Of a stretch of 44,840 bases of DNA, positions 25,701 to 33,460 are shown in pieces (the stretch's first letter is position 1; every line of letters starts with the position of its first letter). Both the position numbers and the translations under genes were made by a program. Under the pieces are notes generated by a model. It was not told the DNA's origin. It was given only the letters and a program-made list of their open reading frames with translations, and did no database searches. The stretch is from Methylobacterium sp. J-070 (GTDB lineage Bacteria; Pseudomonadota; Alphaproteobacteria; Rhizobiales; Beijerinckiaceae): NCBI RefSeq assembly GCF_022829385.1, contig NZ_JAKSXX010000114.1:1-44840 (forward strand), in the 5' to 3' direction.

Positions 25701-25836
25701 CGGCAGTGAAGTTCCAACCGGCTAGGGTGATGGCTAACGCGAGCAGTGCGTAGGCCAGGGGCGAACTCGGCAGACCGGCGAAAGGTCGCGAGCCGCGCCA
25801 ACCGGGGCGTCGTATGAGCGAGGCCGTATTGGGCAT
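22780..25836 (-). CDS. membrane hybrid histidine kinase with CHASE3, PAS and two receiver domains
   Basis: The 1,018-residue protein has membrane helices at about 27-44 (LAYALLALAITLAGWNF) and 193-213 (LLCASLAVALLARLAL). Between them a CHASE3-type periplasmic domain shows DLETGMRGYALTGMPQYLEP. PAS domains follow (about 225-345 and 350-465). HisKA carries FLANMSHELRTPLSAVIGYS (about 510) and the ATPase has INLLSNAAKFTDGG, DTGIGM and RFGGTGLGLAI. Two receivers end it: VLVIDDDQATRD with Asp in ILLDVTMPRMDG, and VLIVDDDPDLRT with Asp in ILLDLMMPELDG. The second has Gln-Lys (VVQKV) in place of the usual KP. No response-regulator gene is adjacent. ATG 25836 is clear. Confidence 0.88.
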   Translation of the reverse strand: MPNTASLIRRPGWRGSRPFAGLPSSPLAYALLALAITLAGWNFTAGEAARREQSRQRELISRSDRLLSTMKDLETGMRGYALTGMPQYLEPYADALNRIGEETAYLDALDHTAVDPAVAALAPVRTLIEGEKAFSDRVVTIRRDQGSDAAAALVATGEGKRLMDAIRAATAAADQGADEALAESDHRDRLRYTILTAISLLCASLAVALLARLALVRRRESQRSSGLFEGVLANAPVGLGFLDGDLKIRHMNRALATMSERGFGADLGAPIWTLLPRLEEQLTPLLEAARDHGLVSADVPVTVPSESAPGGTRHFRMSFYPLRQDEGPAAIGVGVVVADVTTAALSEAQVRAGEALLRTVLDTLPVGVLIAEAPSGRITGHNARAEAILGHGVLPTQPGEGPARWVGFHEDGRPVESREWPLIQVVREGEPQAELEVDYQRGDGSHAWIGFAGAPMRDPNGALVGGVVVVSDIDARKRSEHVLAAAKEAAEEANRAKSEFLANMSHELRTPLSAVIGYSEMLQEEMEDAGQADLLPDMKKIEANARHLLGLINDVLDLSKIEAERMEVYPENLDVAATVRDVAATVEALVEKKGNALVLDLADGLGGAYTDATKLRQCLINLLSNAAKFTDGGRITLSARRQTDTEGDRLVFAVSDTGIGMSEEQVARLFQRFSQADASTTRRFGGTGLGLAITRAFAHMLGGDIAVASREGQGTTFTLTVLASASGGEDIILALPGSSPGVPRTNDEAVQGSEVLVIDDDQATRDLLARFLTKEGFHVATAPDGKAGLEQARTRRPRAILLDVTMPRMDGWAVLRALRADPDLGDLPVIMVTVLDEQNLAFSLGATDYLQKPIDWVQLKEAMERFRPKPHDGPVLIVDDDPDLRTLITTQLTRDGWTVVTAADGRVGLTAVADHKPRLILLDLMMPELDGFGFLRLLRTRPEWYDIPVVVLTAKDVTAEDFRQLAGQADRVVQKVGLSFSDLSALLRTLYGPDPAEHRDGEPGSDHAAVLGITTMAE

Positions 25837-26275
25837 CTGATATACCTATGCCCCTGTCATCCAGGCACAGGTTACTCGTAGCCCCCAAGCCCTATGGACG
25901 CGAGCCTCACCTCCATTGGCCGCACTTATGTGAATGGCCGATCATAGCCGGCAGCGTCCGCTCTTGGGATCTTGTCGAAGCCAACTGAATGACTGGGATG
26001 GGCGCGAAGCCGAACGGCCGGTTCTGCAAGTGATGGCGATCCGGTGTGGCTTAGTGCAGCCAATAAAGGCATGGCTGCTTCAGGGAAGACCTAACGGAAA
26101 GTGGACGCGCCAAAAATATTCGATCCCGTTAGCCGGCAGGATAAAGTACCGCACAATTATTATAAGTATGTTACGGGACCTTCACGCGATGCATGATCAA
26201 CAGAGTTTCGTCTATTTCAAGAGTTTCAGCGCAATTGAACATATAATCGAGGAAATTTGCCGCACGCATCTGTAA
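25837..26275. other. intergenic, no supported gene
   Basis: About 440 bp upstream of the kinase and past the end of the LysR gene. A 113-codon plus-strand frame (25934-26275) lacks a ribosome-binding site and has a composition unlike the neighbours; I do not call it. GAAGCCGAACGGCCGGTTCT (26007-26026) is similar in style to the GGAACGGCC motif noted elsewhere. The stretch 26100-26270 is AT-richer. Confidence 0.5.
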
Positions 26276-27178
26276 TTATCTCGGGAGAAAGGCTGGGCGT
26301 GCGGCGCGGGCTGCTGAGACGATGAACTCTGCGGTAGTCTTGATTCGGTTGAGATGCGCCATGTCCGCATGCGTCAGCAACCAATACGTGCGGGTGATGC
26401 GAACGCTTTCCGGGAGAAGGCGAACAAGGTCCGAGTGCCGGTCGGCCATGAAGCAAGGCAGGATGCAGAGGCCAGCCCCGCTCTTGGCGGCCGTCATCTG
26501 CGTGATGACGTTCGAGATGCGGATGGACGGCTGCAGGCCGGGCAGGGCCTCGGTAAAGTAATCGAGTTCCGGCGAGAAGACGAGCTCGTCGATGTAGCCA
26601 ATGAACCGGTGCTGGTGCAGGTCGGACTTCCCCTCAGGCCGGCCGCAGCGGTCGACGTAAGCGGGCGCGCCGTAGAGGCCGAGTTCGTAATCGGCGAGCT
26701 TGCGGGCATGGAGACGTCCGGTGGCCGGCCGAGTGAGACCGATGGCAAGATCGGCCTCGCGCTTCGAGAGGCTGAAGGCCCGCGGGGTCGCGACGAGCTC
26801 GATCGATAGACCGGGGTTCAGTGCCGAGAAGTCACCGATCCGCTCCGAGAGGCAGAAGGTCCCGAACGCTTCCGGCGCGCCGATTCGCACGGATCCCGTC
26901 AGGCCGATAACCGGGTCGATTTGATCGAGCCAGATGCCCAGAGCCGCCCGCTCGATCGCCTCGGCCCGCGGCAGCAGGCGCTCGCCCTCCGGCGAAAGCC
27001 CGTAACCGGTCGGCCGCCGATCAAACAGCTTGCTGCCGAGGGCCGTCTCCAGCCGCGTGATCCGTCGGCTCAGTGTGGTGTGCTCGACGCCCATATGGCG
27101 AGCCGCTTCCGTCAGCCGCCCGGCGCGGGCCACAGCCAGGAAGGCCTGCAGATCGTCCCACCGGTGTGTCGAGCGCAT
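26276..27178 (-). CDS. LysR-type transcriptional regulator
   Basis: The 300-residue product has the N-terminal winged helix (WDDLQAFLAVARAGRLTEAA, VEHTTLSRRITRLETALGSK, LFDRRPTGYGLSPEGERLL; about 7-65) and a periplasmic-binding-like effector domain (about 92-295). The text after the helix (IERAALGIWLDQIDPVIGLT and GSVRIGAPEAFGTFCL) is that of the subgroup with G-x-V-R-I at the domain start. It is divergent from the six-gene operon at 27324 with a 145-bp gap, the usual layout for a LysR protein that controls its neighbour in response to a pathway intermediate. Effector unknown. Confidence 0.88.
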   Translation of the reverse strand: MRSTHRWDDLQAFLAVARAGRLTEAARHMGVEHTTLSRRITRLETALGSKLFDRRPTGYGLSPEGERLLPRAEAIERAALGIWLDQIDPVIGLTGSVRIGAPEAFGTFCLSERIGDFSALNPGLSIELVATPRAFSLSKREADLAIGLTRPATGRLHARKLADYELGLYGAPAYVDRCGRPEGKSDLHQHRFIGYIDELVFSPELDYFTEALPGLQPSIRISNVITQMTAAKSGAGLCILPCFMADRHSDLVRLLPESVRITRTYWLLTHADMAHLNRIKTTAEFIVSAARAARPAFLPR

Positions 27179-27202
27179 CTGTCAATCCGTGAGCGTGCGT
27201 TG

Positions 27203-27216
27203 TGCAAAAATTGGCA
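27203..27216. promoter_or_regulatory. candidate LysR-type operator in divergent promoter
   Basis: TGC (27203) and GCA (27214) flank an A/T-rich centre AAAAATTG, a small inverted repeat close to the T-N11-A LysR box, centred 31 nt upstream of the LysR start and 114 nt before the operon start. Short and unproven. Confidence 0.3.
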
Positions 27217-27323
27217 TAGACGTGCCGAAGCGTGTGCGCTTTTTTCGCTTCATCCCGCGCTAGCCCCTGAGATTGGCGCAGGAATGAGAGCGGCATCAGA
27301 CCGCGACCAGGGAGGATGGTGCG

Positions 27324-28535
27324 ATGGCGCGGGCCCTTTGCCATGCGGCTGCCGCGTTCCTGCTCGGCTTCGGCACCGCCTCGGCGGCGGAGAAGACCGT
27401 CAGAATCGGCGTCCTCAACGATCAATCCTCGATCTACGCCGATATGGGCGGGCCAGGATCGGTCGTGGCGGCCAACCTCGCCGTCGAGGACTCTGGGCTG
27501 CGCCGGAAGGGCTGGACGATTGAGATCCTCGTGGCCGACCACGGCAACAAGGCGGACGTAGCGTCAACGATCGCCCGGCAGTGGTTCGACACGCAGGGCG
27601 TCGATGCCGTGGCCGACGTCACCAACTCGGCGGCGGCGCTCGCGGTGAGCCAGATCGTCCGGGACAAGAACAAGGTCATGCTCGCCTCGGGACCCGCCGT
27701 GTCGGACCTCACCGGCAAGGCCTGTACGCCGAACACGGTGCACTGGACCCACGACACCTGGGCCTTCGCCAACGGCATCGGCAAGGCTGTGGTGGAAACC
27801 GGCGGCAAGACATTGTTCTTCCTGACCGCGGACTTCGCCTTCGGCCACGCCCTGGAGCGCGACACGGAGCGCATGGTGCAGGCGAGCGGCGGCACGGTTG
27901 TCGGCCGCGTCCGGGCGCCCAACAACACCTCGGATTTCTCCTCCTATCTCCTCCAGGCGCAGGCCTCGGGCGCGGAGGTAATCGGGCTCGCCAATTCCGG
28001 GGGCGACACCGTCAACAGCATCAAGCAGGCGGCCGAGTTCGGCATCGTCGGCTCGAAGCAGCGGCTCGCCGGCCTCCTGATCTACGTCACCGACGTCCAC
28101 GCGATCGGGTTGCAAGTGGCGCAGGGGCTGTCGCTGGTCTCGCCGTTCTACTGGGACACGAACGACGGCACCCGGGCCTTCTCGGACCGGTTCGCGGCGC
28201 AGCGCGCGGGAGCGAAGCCCTCGATGGTGCAGGCCGGCGTCTACGCCTCGATCCTTCACTATCTCAAGGCCGTGGAAGCCCTGGGCGCGGCTGGCGACGG
28301 CGCGAAGGTCGTCGCAGCGATGAAGGCGATGCCGACCGACGATCCCCTCTTCGGCAAGGGCACGATCCGCGCGGATGGGCGCAAGATGCACCCGATGCAC
28401 CTCTACACGGTCAAGGCGCCGTCCGAGTCGCGCTATCCGTGGGACTACTACGCCTACAAGGCGACGATCCCCGCTGAGGTCGCGTTCCGGCCCATGAGCG
28501 AGGGCGGTTGCCCGCTCGTCGCCAAGTCCCAGTAG
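27324..28535 (+). CDS. ABC transporter periplasmic binding protein, branched-chain amino acid type
   Basis: The 403-residue product has a signal peptide (about 1-22, LCHAAAAFLLGFGTASA) and the type-1 binding fold Peripla_BP_6: VRIGVLNDQSSIYADMGGPG, EDSGLRRKGWTIEILVADHG, then AVADVTNSAAALAVSQIVRD, FFLTADFAFGHALERDTERM and YASILHYLKAVEAL. Relatives bind branched-chain amino acids, urea, amides or aromatic acids. GGGAGG upstream supports ATG 27324. It opens the operon, but no livHMGF permease or ATPase genes follow, so it must use a transporter encoded elsewhere or act as a sensor. The ligand cannot be read from the sequence. Confidence 0.88.
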   Translation: MARALCHAAAAFLLGFGTASAAEKTVRIGVLNDQSSIYADMGGPGSVVAANLAVEDSGLRRKGWTIEILVADHGNKADVASTIARQWFDTQGVDAVADVTNSAAALAVSQIVRDKNKVMLASGPAVSDLTGKACTPNTVHWTHDTWAFANGIGKAVVETGGKTLFFLTADFAFGHALERDTERMVQASGGTVVGRVRAPNNTSDFSSYLLQAQASGAEVIGLANSGGDTVNSIKQAAEFGIVGSKQRLAGLLIYVTDVHAIGLQVAQGLSLVSPFYWDTNDGTRAFSDRFAAQRAGAKPSMVQAGVYASILHYLKAVEALGAAGDGAKVVAAMKAMPTDDPLFGKGTIRADGRKMHPMHLYTVKAPSESRYPWDYYAYKATIPAEVAFRPMSEGGCPLVAKSQ

Positions 28536-28566
28536 TCGATTCTTAGTGACGTCACGGGAGCAGAGA

Positions 28567-29475
28567 ATGACCCGGATCGGCTTCATCGGTCTCGGACGTA
28601 TGGGCATGCCCATGCTCCGCAACCTCGTGGCGGCGGGACACAAGGTCCGCGCCTACGACGTCGCAGAGGCGGCGCGGGTGGAAGCGCGGGAAGCTGGAGC
28701 GGAGATCGCCTCGAGCGCCGCCGAGACCGCGTCCGAGGTGAACGTCCTGATCTCGATGGTCCCGACCGGGCGTCACGTTCTGGAGATCCATACCGGGCCG
28801 GGCGGGACCCTCGCCCGGCTGCCCGATGGCGCCGTGCTCATCGATTGCTCCACCATCGCCGTGGCGGAGGCCCGGGCGCTGCACGCGGCGGGGGCGGAAC
28901 GCGGGACCCCGGTCCTCGATGCCCCCGTCTCGGGCGGGGTCATGGGGGCACAGGCCGGCACGCTCACCTTCATGGTCGGCGGGGAGGCGCGCGATCTCGA
29001 CCGGGCACGGCCGATCTTCCAGGCGATGGGCCGCAACATCTTCCACGCCGGGTCAGCCGGCAACGGCCAGGCCGCGAAGGTCTGCAACAACCTTCTGGCC
29101 GGCATCTCGATGATCGCCGTCTCGGAGGCTTACACGCTGGGCCAGCGCCTCGGGCTCGAGCCCGCGACGATGCGGGAGATCGTCTCGACCTCGACGGGGA
29201 GCTGCCACGCGCTGGTGAATTACCCCCCGGTACCTGGCCTTCTGCCGAACGTCCCGTCGAGCCGCGAGTATCGGAACGGCTTTGCCGCCGAGCTGATGCT
29301 CAAGGACCTGCGACTCGCCGAGCAGGCGGCGATGGATACGAGGTCGAGCCTTCCGCTCGGCACCCTTGCGGCCTCCCTCTACGGCCTGTTCTGCGGCAGC
29401 GGCTCGGGGGATCTCGATTACTCCGCCGTCATCCGCATGATCGAGGGCGCGCCGGCAGTCACCGCGCGCCCCTGA
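28567..29475 (+). CDS. 3-hydroxyisobutyrate dehydrogenase-like NAD(P)-dependent oxidoreductase
   Basis: The 302-residue protein has a Rossmann domain with IGFIGLGRMGMPMLRNLVAA (GxGxxG at 8-13), the substrate loop DAPVSGGVMGAQAGTLTFMV (about 119) and the catalytic Lys in GNGQAAKVCNNLLAGISMIA (about 170). These are the signatures of the beta-hydroxyacid dehydrogenase family (3-hydroxyisobutyrate, tartronate semialdehyde and related enzymes). ATG 28567 follows GGAGCAGAGA; the frame extends upstream to a GTG at 28546 with no site. It is the second gene of the operon, 31 nt after the first. With the next gene it could oxidise a beta-hydroxy acid to a semialdehyde and on to the acid. Exact substrate unknown. 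Confidence 0.85.
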   Translation: MTRIGFIGLGRMGMPMLRNLVAAGHKVRAYDVAEAARVEAREAGAEIASSAAETASEVNVLISMVPTGRHVLEIHTGPGGTLARLPDGAVLIDCSTIAVAEARALHAAGAERGTPVLDAPVSGGVMGAQAGTLTFMVGGEARDLDRARPIFQAMGRNIFHAGSAGNGQAAKVCNNLLAGISMIAVSEAYTLGQRLGLEPATMREIVSTSTGSCHALVNYPPVPGLLPNVPSSREYRNGFAAELMLKDLRLAEQAAMDTRSSLPLGTLAASLYGLFCGSGSGDLDYSAVIRMIEGAPAVTARP

Positions 29476-29499
29476 ACCCGGCCGACGGAAGGAAACACT

Positions 29500-30999
29500 A
29501 TGGCAGATCCGCACCCCCTACCGGCGATCCTCTCGAAGCAGATGCTGATCGGCGGTCAATGGCGGCCCGCCGTCTCCGGCCGGACCATCGTGGTCGAGAA
29601 TCCCGGACGGCGCGAACCGCTCGGCGACGTCCCGAGGGGCGAGAAGGCGGATGTCGATCTGGCCGTCGATGCCGCCGCAGCGGCCTTCCCCGGCTGGTCC
29701 AGGGTCGCGGCCCGTGACCGCGGGCGGCTGCTGCTCGCCATCGGCGAGGCGCTTGAAGCCCGCCAAGAGGAGCTGGCGCGCCTCATCGCTAGCGAGACCG
29801 GCAACGCCCTGCGGACCCAGGCGCGGGGCGAGGCGCGCATGGTCGCCGATGCCTTCCGCTATTTCGGCGGGCTCGCGGGCGAGTTGAAGGGGCTCACCAT
29901 CCCCCTCGGCGAGGGCATGCTCAGCTATTCGCGGCGCGAGCCGCTCGGGGTTGTCGGCGCCATCGTGCCGTGGAACGCCCCGGCCCAGCTCGCGGCGCTC
30001 AAGATCGCGCCGGCGGTATGCGCGGGCAACACCATCGTGCTGAAGGCCGCCGAGGACGCGCCGCTGGCGGTGCTGATGATCGCCGAGATCTGCCAGGACC
30101 ACCTGGCGCCGGGCGTCGTCAACGTGGTCACCGGCTACGGCCAGGAATGCGGCGAGCCCCTGGCCTCCCACCCCCTCGTGCGGAAGGTGAGCTTCACCGG
30201 CTCGACCGCGGTCGGCAAGGCGATCATGCGGGCGGCCGCCGACCGGGTCGCCCCGGTGTCCCTCGAACTCGGCGGCAAGAGTCCGTCCATCGTCTATCCC
30301 GATGCCGACGAGGACTGGGTGCTCGACGGGATCGTCGCCTCCATGCGCTTCACCCGGCAGAGCCAGTCCTGCACGGCGGGCTCGCGCCTGTTCCTGCATA
30401 CGGACATCTACGATTCGTTCCTCGACCGGCTGGTTGCCCGTACCTCCGCCCTGAGCATCGGCGACCCCCTCGACGAGGCGACCGATGTCGGCGCGATCAT
30501 CAACGAGCGCCAGTTCACCAAGGTCTGCGGCTACGTCGCGGACGGGTTGAGCCGGCCGGAGGCGCGGCTCGTCACCGGCGGCCTGCCGCCGAAGGAAGGC
30601 CCGCTGACCCGGGGCTACTTCGCGGTACCGACGATCTTCGCCGATACCTCGAACGACTGGCGCCTCGCCCGGGAGGAGATCTTCGGGCCAGTCCTCGTGG
30701 CAATCCCCTGGCGGGACGAGGACGAGGCGATCCGTATGGCCAATGACAGCCACTACGGGCTCGCGGCCTACATCTGGTCCCGGGACATCGGCCGGGCGCT
30801 GCGGGCGGCCCACGCCGTCGAGGCCGGCTGGGTGCAGGTCAACCAAGGCGGCGGGCAGGCGCTCGGCCAGTCCTATGGCGGCATCAAGGAGAGCGGCATC
30901 GGACGCGAGATGTCGCTCGAAGGCATGCTCGACAGCTTCACCGAGACGAAGAGCGTGAACGTCAACCTGGCGATATCGCCGCTCCAGACCGGCCGGTGA
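29500..30999 (+). CDS. NAD(P)-dependent aldehyde dehydrogenase
   Basis: The 499-residue protein is a full-length ALDH: GVVGAIVPWNAPAQLAALKI, the nucleotide-binding VRKVSFTGSTAVGKAIM, the general base Glu in VSLELGGKSPSIVYPDAD and the nucleophile Cys in SQSCTAGSRLF (about 291), then EEIFGPVLVAIPW. Family members turn aldehydes into carboxylic acids with NAD(P)+. The CTAGSR context is closer to betaine-aldehyde-type enzymes than to CoA-acylating methylmalonate-semialdehyde dehydrogenase (MmsA), so free acid is the likelier product. It follows the dehydrogenase by 24 nt and precedes the SAF-domain gene by 19 nt. Confidence 0.88.
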   Translation: MADPHPLPAILSKQMLIGGQWRPAVSGRTIVVENPGRREPLGDVPRGEKADVDLAVDAAAAAFPGWSRVAARDRGRLLLAIGEALEARQEELARLIASETGNALRTQARGEARMVADAFRYFGGLAGELKGLTIPLGEGMLSYSRREPLGVVGAIVPWNAPAQLAALKIAPAVCAGNTIVLKAAEDAPLAVLMIAEICQDHLAPGVVNVVTGYGQECGEPLASHPLVRKVSFTGSTAVGKAIMRAAADRVAPVSLELGGKSPSIVYPDADEDWVLDGIVASMRFTRQSQSCTAGSRLFLHTDIYDSFLDRLVARTSALSIGDPLDEATDVGAIINERQFTKVCGYVADGLSRPEARLVTGGLPPKEGPLTRGYFAVPTIFADTSNDWRLAREEIFGPVLVAIPWRDEDEAIRMANDSHYGLAAYIWSRDIGRALRAAHAVEAGWVQVNQGGGQALGQSYGGIKESGIGREMSLEGMLDSFTETKSVNVNLAISPLQTGR

Positions 31000-31018
31000 C
31001 GACGGAGAGAGACTTGCG

Positions 31019-32374
31019 ATGAACCTCTACCGATTGCTGCGGGAGCGCCAGGAGGCAGGCCGGCCGGTGACGGTCGCCCTGATCGGCGCCGGAAAGTACG
31101 GGACGATGTTCCTGGCCCAGGCCCGCACGACGCCGGGGATGCAGATCGTCGCCGTCGTCGACCTCGACGTGACGCGGGCGGCGCGTCAGCTCGCCTCCTG
31201 CCACTGGCCGGCGGAGCAGGTCGCCGCCCGCTCCTGCGAGGACGCGCTCCGCACCGGCCGGACCTACCTCACGGATGACGCCGACGCGGTGATCCGGGCC
31301 GGAGGCATTGAGGTGATCATCGAGGCCACGGGCGATCCGCGCACGGGCATCCACCTCGCCCTCGCGGCCATCGCGGCGGGCAAGCACGTCGTCATGGTCA
31401 ACGTCGAGGCCGAAGTGGTGGCGGGGCCGCTGCTCGCCCGGAAGGCCGCGCAGGCGGGCGTCGTCTACTCGCTGGCCTACGGCGACCAGCCGGCGATCGT
31501 CTGCGAGCATGTCGACTGGGCCCGCGCCTGCGGGTTCCAAGTCGTGGCGGCGGGCAAGGGCACCCGCTATCTGCCGCGCTTCCACCAGTCGACGCCCGAC
31601 ACGGTGTTCGACAACCTGCCGGGGCTGATCGAGATCGAGGACCGGTCCTCGATCAATCCGAAGATGTTTAACAGCTTCGTCGACGGGACCAAGTCGGCGA
31701 TCGAGATGACCGCCATCGCCAACGCGACCGGCCTAAAGGCGCAAACGCAAGGCCTCGTCTTCCCGCCCGCGAGCCGCTTCGAACTCGCCGATGTGCTGCG
31801 CCCGAAGGACGAGGGCGGCAGCCTGGAATTTTCCGGGGTGACGGAATGCGTCTCCTCCCTCACCCGGGACGGGTCGAGCGTTCCGCACAACCTCGCCCAC
31901 GGCACCTTCGTGGTGGTCGAGGCGGCGAAGGACAGCGCCTACACCCGGGAATGTTTTCGCGAATACCATATGTTGCCCGACGCGAGCGGGCGCTACGCGG
32001 CGCTCTACCGGCCGATCCACTTCAGCGGCCTGGAACTCGGCATCTCGGCGGCCTGGGCGGCGTTACTTAAGCAGCCGACCGGCGCCCCGTCTTGCTTCAG
32101 CGCTGACGTGGCGGCCATCGCCAAGCGCGACCTCAAGGTGGGCGAGATCCTCGACGGCGAGGGCGGCTACTGCGTCTGGGGCCGGCAGGTTCCGGCGGAG
32201 ATCTCTCTCGACGAGGCCTACCTGCCCCTTGGGCTGGCGCATCAGGTGAGGCTGGTCCGCGACGTCCCGATGGGCGCGGGCGTCCGCTGGGACGACGTCG
32301 CCTTCGCGCCGGACGATCCCGTCGTGGCGCTCCGCCGCGAGATGGAAGCTGTCTTCGACCCGCGCCGGGCCTGA
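31019..32374 (+). CDS. homoserine dehydrogenase-like NAD(P)-binding protein with C-terminal SAF domain
   Basis: The 451-residue protein starts with a Rossmann fold (VTVALIGAGKYGTMFLAQAR, about 17-36; VIIEATGDPRTGIHLALAAI, about 100) and VVMVNVEAEVVAGPLLARKA, as in the COG4091 group, 'predicted homoserine dehydrogenase with SAF domain'. A central catalytic-like domain follows (INPKMFNSFVDGTKSAIEMT, PHNLAHGTFVVVEAAKD). The last 90 residues form a SAF domain (AIAKRDLKVGEILDGEGGYC), a fold that in other proteins binds sugars or acids such as sialate or altronate. It is not a normal amino-acid-pathway homoserine dehydrogenase. Gene position suggests a redox or isomerase step on the operon's substrate. 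Reaction unknown. Confidence 0.8.
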   Translation: MNLYRLLRERQEAGRPVTVALIGAGKYGTMFLAQARTTPGMQIVAVVDLDVTRAARQLASCHWPAEQVAARSCEDALRTGRTYLTDDADAVIRAGGIEVIIEATGDPRTGIHLALAAIAAGKHVVMVNVEAEVVAGPLLARKAAQAGVVYSLAYGDQPAIVCEHVDWARACGFQVVAAGKGTRYLPRFHQSTPDTVFDNLPGLIEIEDRSSINPKMFNSFVDGTKSAIEMTAIANATGLKAQTQGLVFPPASRFELADVLRPKDEGGSLEFSGVTECVSSLTRDGSSVPHNLAHGTFVVVEAAKDSAYTRECFREYHMLPDASGRYAALYRPIHFSGLELGISAAWAALLKQPTGAPSCFSADVAAIAKRDLKVGEILDGEGGYCVWGRQVPAEISLDEAYLPLGLAHQVRLVRDVPMGAGVRWDDVAFAPDDPVVALRREMEAVFDPRRA

Positions 32375-32412
32375 GGCGGCGTCTCCCCACCGACCCGAGG
32401 AAGTACCCCGTC

Positions 32413-33432
32413 ATGCCGACGCGCCGCGCCCTGCTTTCCGCCGCCATCGCGGCGCCGACCCTCATCCGGTTCGGGGAGCGGGCGGCGGCCGGGCGCGACC
32501 TGAAAATCTCACACCAGTTCCCAGGAGGCTCGGAAGATGAGGGCGATTTCCGCGACAGGCTCTGCCGGAAGTTCGCCGCGGCGCTGCAGCGACGCTCGAA
32601 GGGCGCGCTCACAGGAACCGTCTATCCGAACTCGTCCTTGATGAAGACGAACTCCCAGTTTGCCGCGCTCCGCAAGGGCGCTCTCGACCTGAGCCTCTTC
32701 CCTCTCGCCTATGCCGGCGGCCAGATCCCGGAACTCAACATCGGGCTGATGCCCTGCGTTGTCGGCTCCTACGCCCAGGGTGCAGCCTGGAAGGGGGCAG
32801 CGGTCGGGCGCAAGCTAACCGGGTTCCTGGCCGAGAAGGGCATCGTCATCGTGTCCTGGGTCTGGCAGGCGAACGGCGTCGTCTCCCGCGCCAACCCGAT
32901 CATTGTGCCCGAGGACGTGAAGGGCATGAAGACGCGGGGCGGCTCCCGGGAGATGGATGTGCTGCTTCTCGCGGCCGGGGCCGCGACGCTGCCGCTGCCC
33001 TCGAACGAGATCTACGCGGCGATGCAGACGGGGGCGGTGGATGCCGTCGTCACCTCGTCCACCAGCATGATCTCCATCCGTTTAGAGGAGATCGGCAAGC
33101 ACCTGACCACGGCACGCGACCGCACCTTCCTTTTCACCTTCGAACCCCTGCTGATGTCGAAGGCGATCTTCGATTCCCTCGCGTCAGGCGAGCGCGACCT
33201 GATCATGGCTGCTGGCGCCGAGCTGGAGCCGTTTGGGACGGCGGGCTCAAAGGCCGACGACGACAGGGTCGTTGAGATCTTTCGCAAGGCAGGGGGGCAG
33301 GCGCGGGAAATCGATGCGGGCTCGTTTGAGAAGTGGCAGGCCCTCGCCCGCAATTCGACCTGGAAGGATTATGCCGGGCGGAGTTCCGAGGCGGCCGAGC
33401 TGCTAAAGCTGTCCCAAGATGTTCCAGTATGA
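32413..33432 (+). CDS. TRAP-type periplasmic substrate-binding protein (DctP-like)
   Basis: The 339-residue product starts MPTRRALLSAAIAAPTLI, a twin-arginine-like signal. The mature part has the DctP layout: LKISHQFPGG, FAAALQRRSKGALTGTVYPN, SSLMKTNSQFAALRKGALDL, a hinge region VPEDVKGMKTRGGSREMD with the conserved Arg, and YAAMQTGAVDAVVTSSTS. TRAP binding proteins usually take organic acids. No dctQ or dctM genes accompany it. It shares the operon with an ABC-type binding protein, which is unusual. Its last 14 bases overlap the earliest possible start of the next gene. Confidence 0.85.
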   Translation: MPTRRALLSAAIAAPTLIRFGERAAAGRDLKISHQFPGGSEDEGDFRDRLCRKFAAALQRRSKGALTGTVYPNSSLMKTNSQFAALRKGALDLSLFPLAYAGGQIPELNIGLMPCVVGSYAQGAAWKGAAVGRKLTGFLAEKGIVIVSWVWQANGVVSRANPIIVPEDVKGMKTRGGSREMDVLLLAAGAATLPLPSNEIYAAMQTGAVDAVVTSSTSMISIRLEEIGKHLTTARDRTFLFTFEPLLMSKAIFDSLASGERDLIMAAGAELEPFGTAGSKADDDRVVEIFRKAGGQAREIDAGSFEKWQALARNSTWKDYAGRSSEAAELLKLSQDVPV

Positions 33433-33460
33433 CCCGGCCAGCGTGACTGATGGGATCGAC

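Noticed and set aside
24196..25725. 509-codon plus-strand frame opposite the CHASE3 kinase
   Set aside because: It is antisense to a gene with a complete kinase and receiver domain set; the translation is Arg/Gly/His-rich with no domain, as expected of a GC-rich shadow.
25934..26275. 113-codon plus-strand frame past the LysR end
   Set aside because: No Shine-Dalgarno, unusual composition; looks like open non-coding sequence. Kept only as an intergenic note.
27564..28643. 359-codon minus-strand frame opposite the first binding protein
   Set aside because: Shadow of a clear Peripla_BP_6 gene; low-complexity translation.
29518..30846. 442-codon minus-strand frame opposite the aldehyde dehydrogenase
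   Set aside because: Antisense to a full-length ALDH with all catalytic residues; no ribosome-binding site or family pattern.
29500..30999. Calling the aldehyde dehydrogenase mmsA
   Set aside because: The sequence around the active Cys (SQSCTAGSR) does not fit CoA-acylating MmsA closely, so the symbol would overstate the case.
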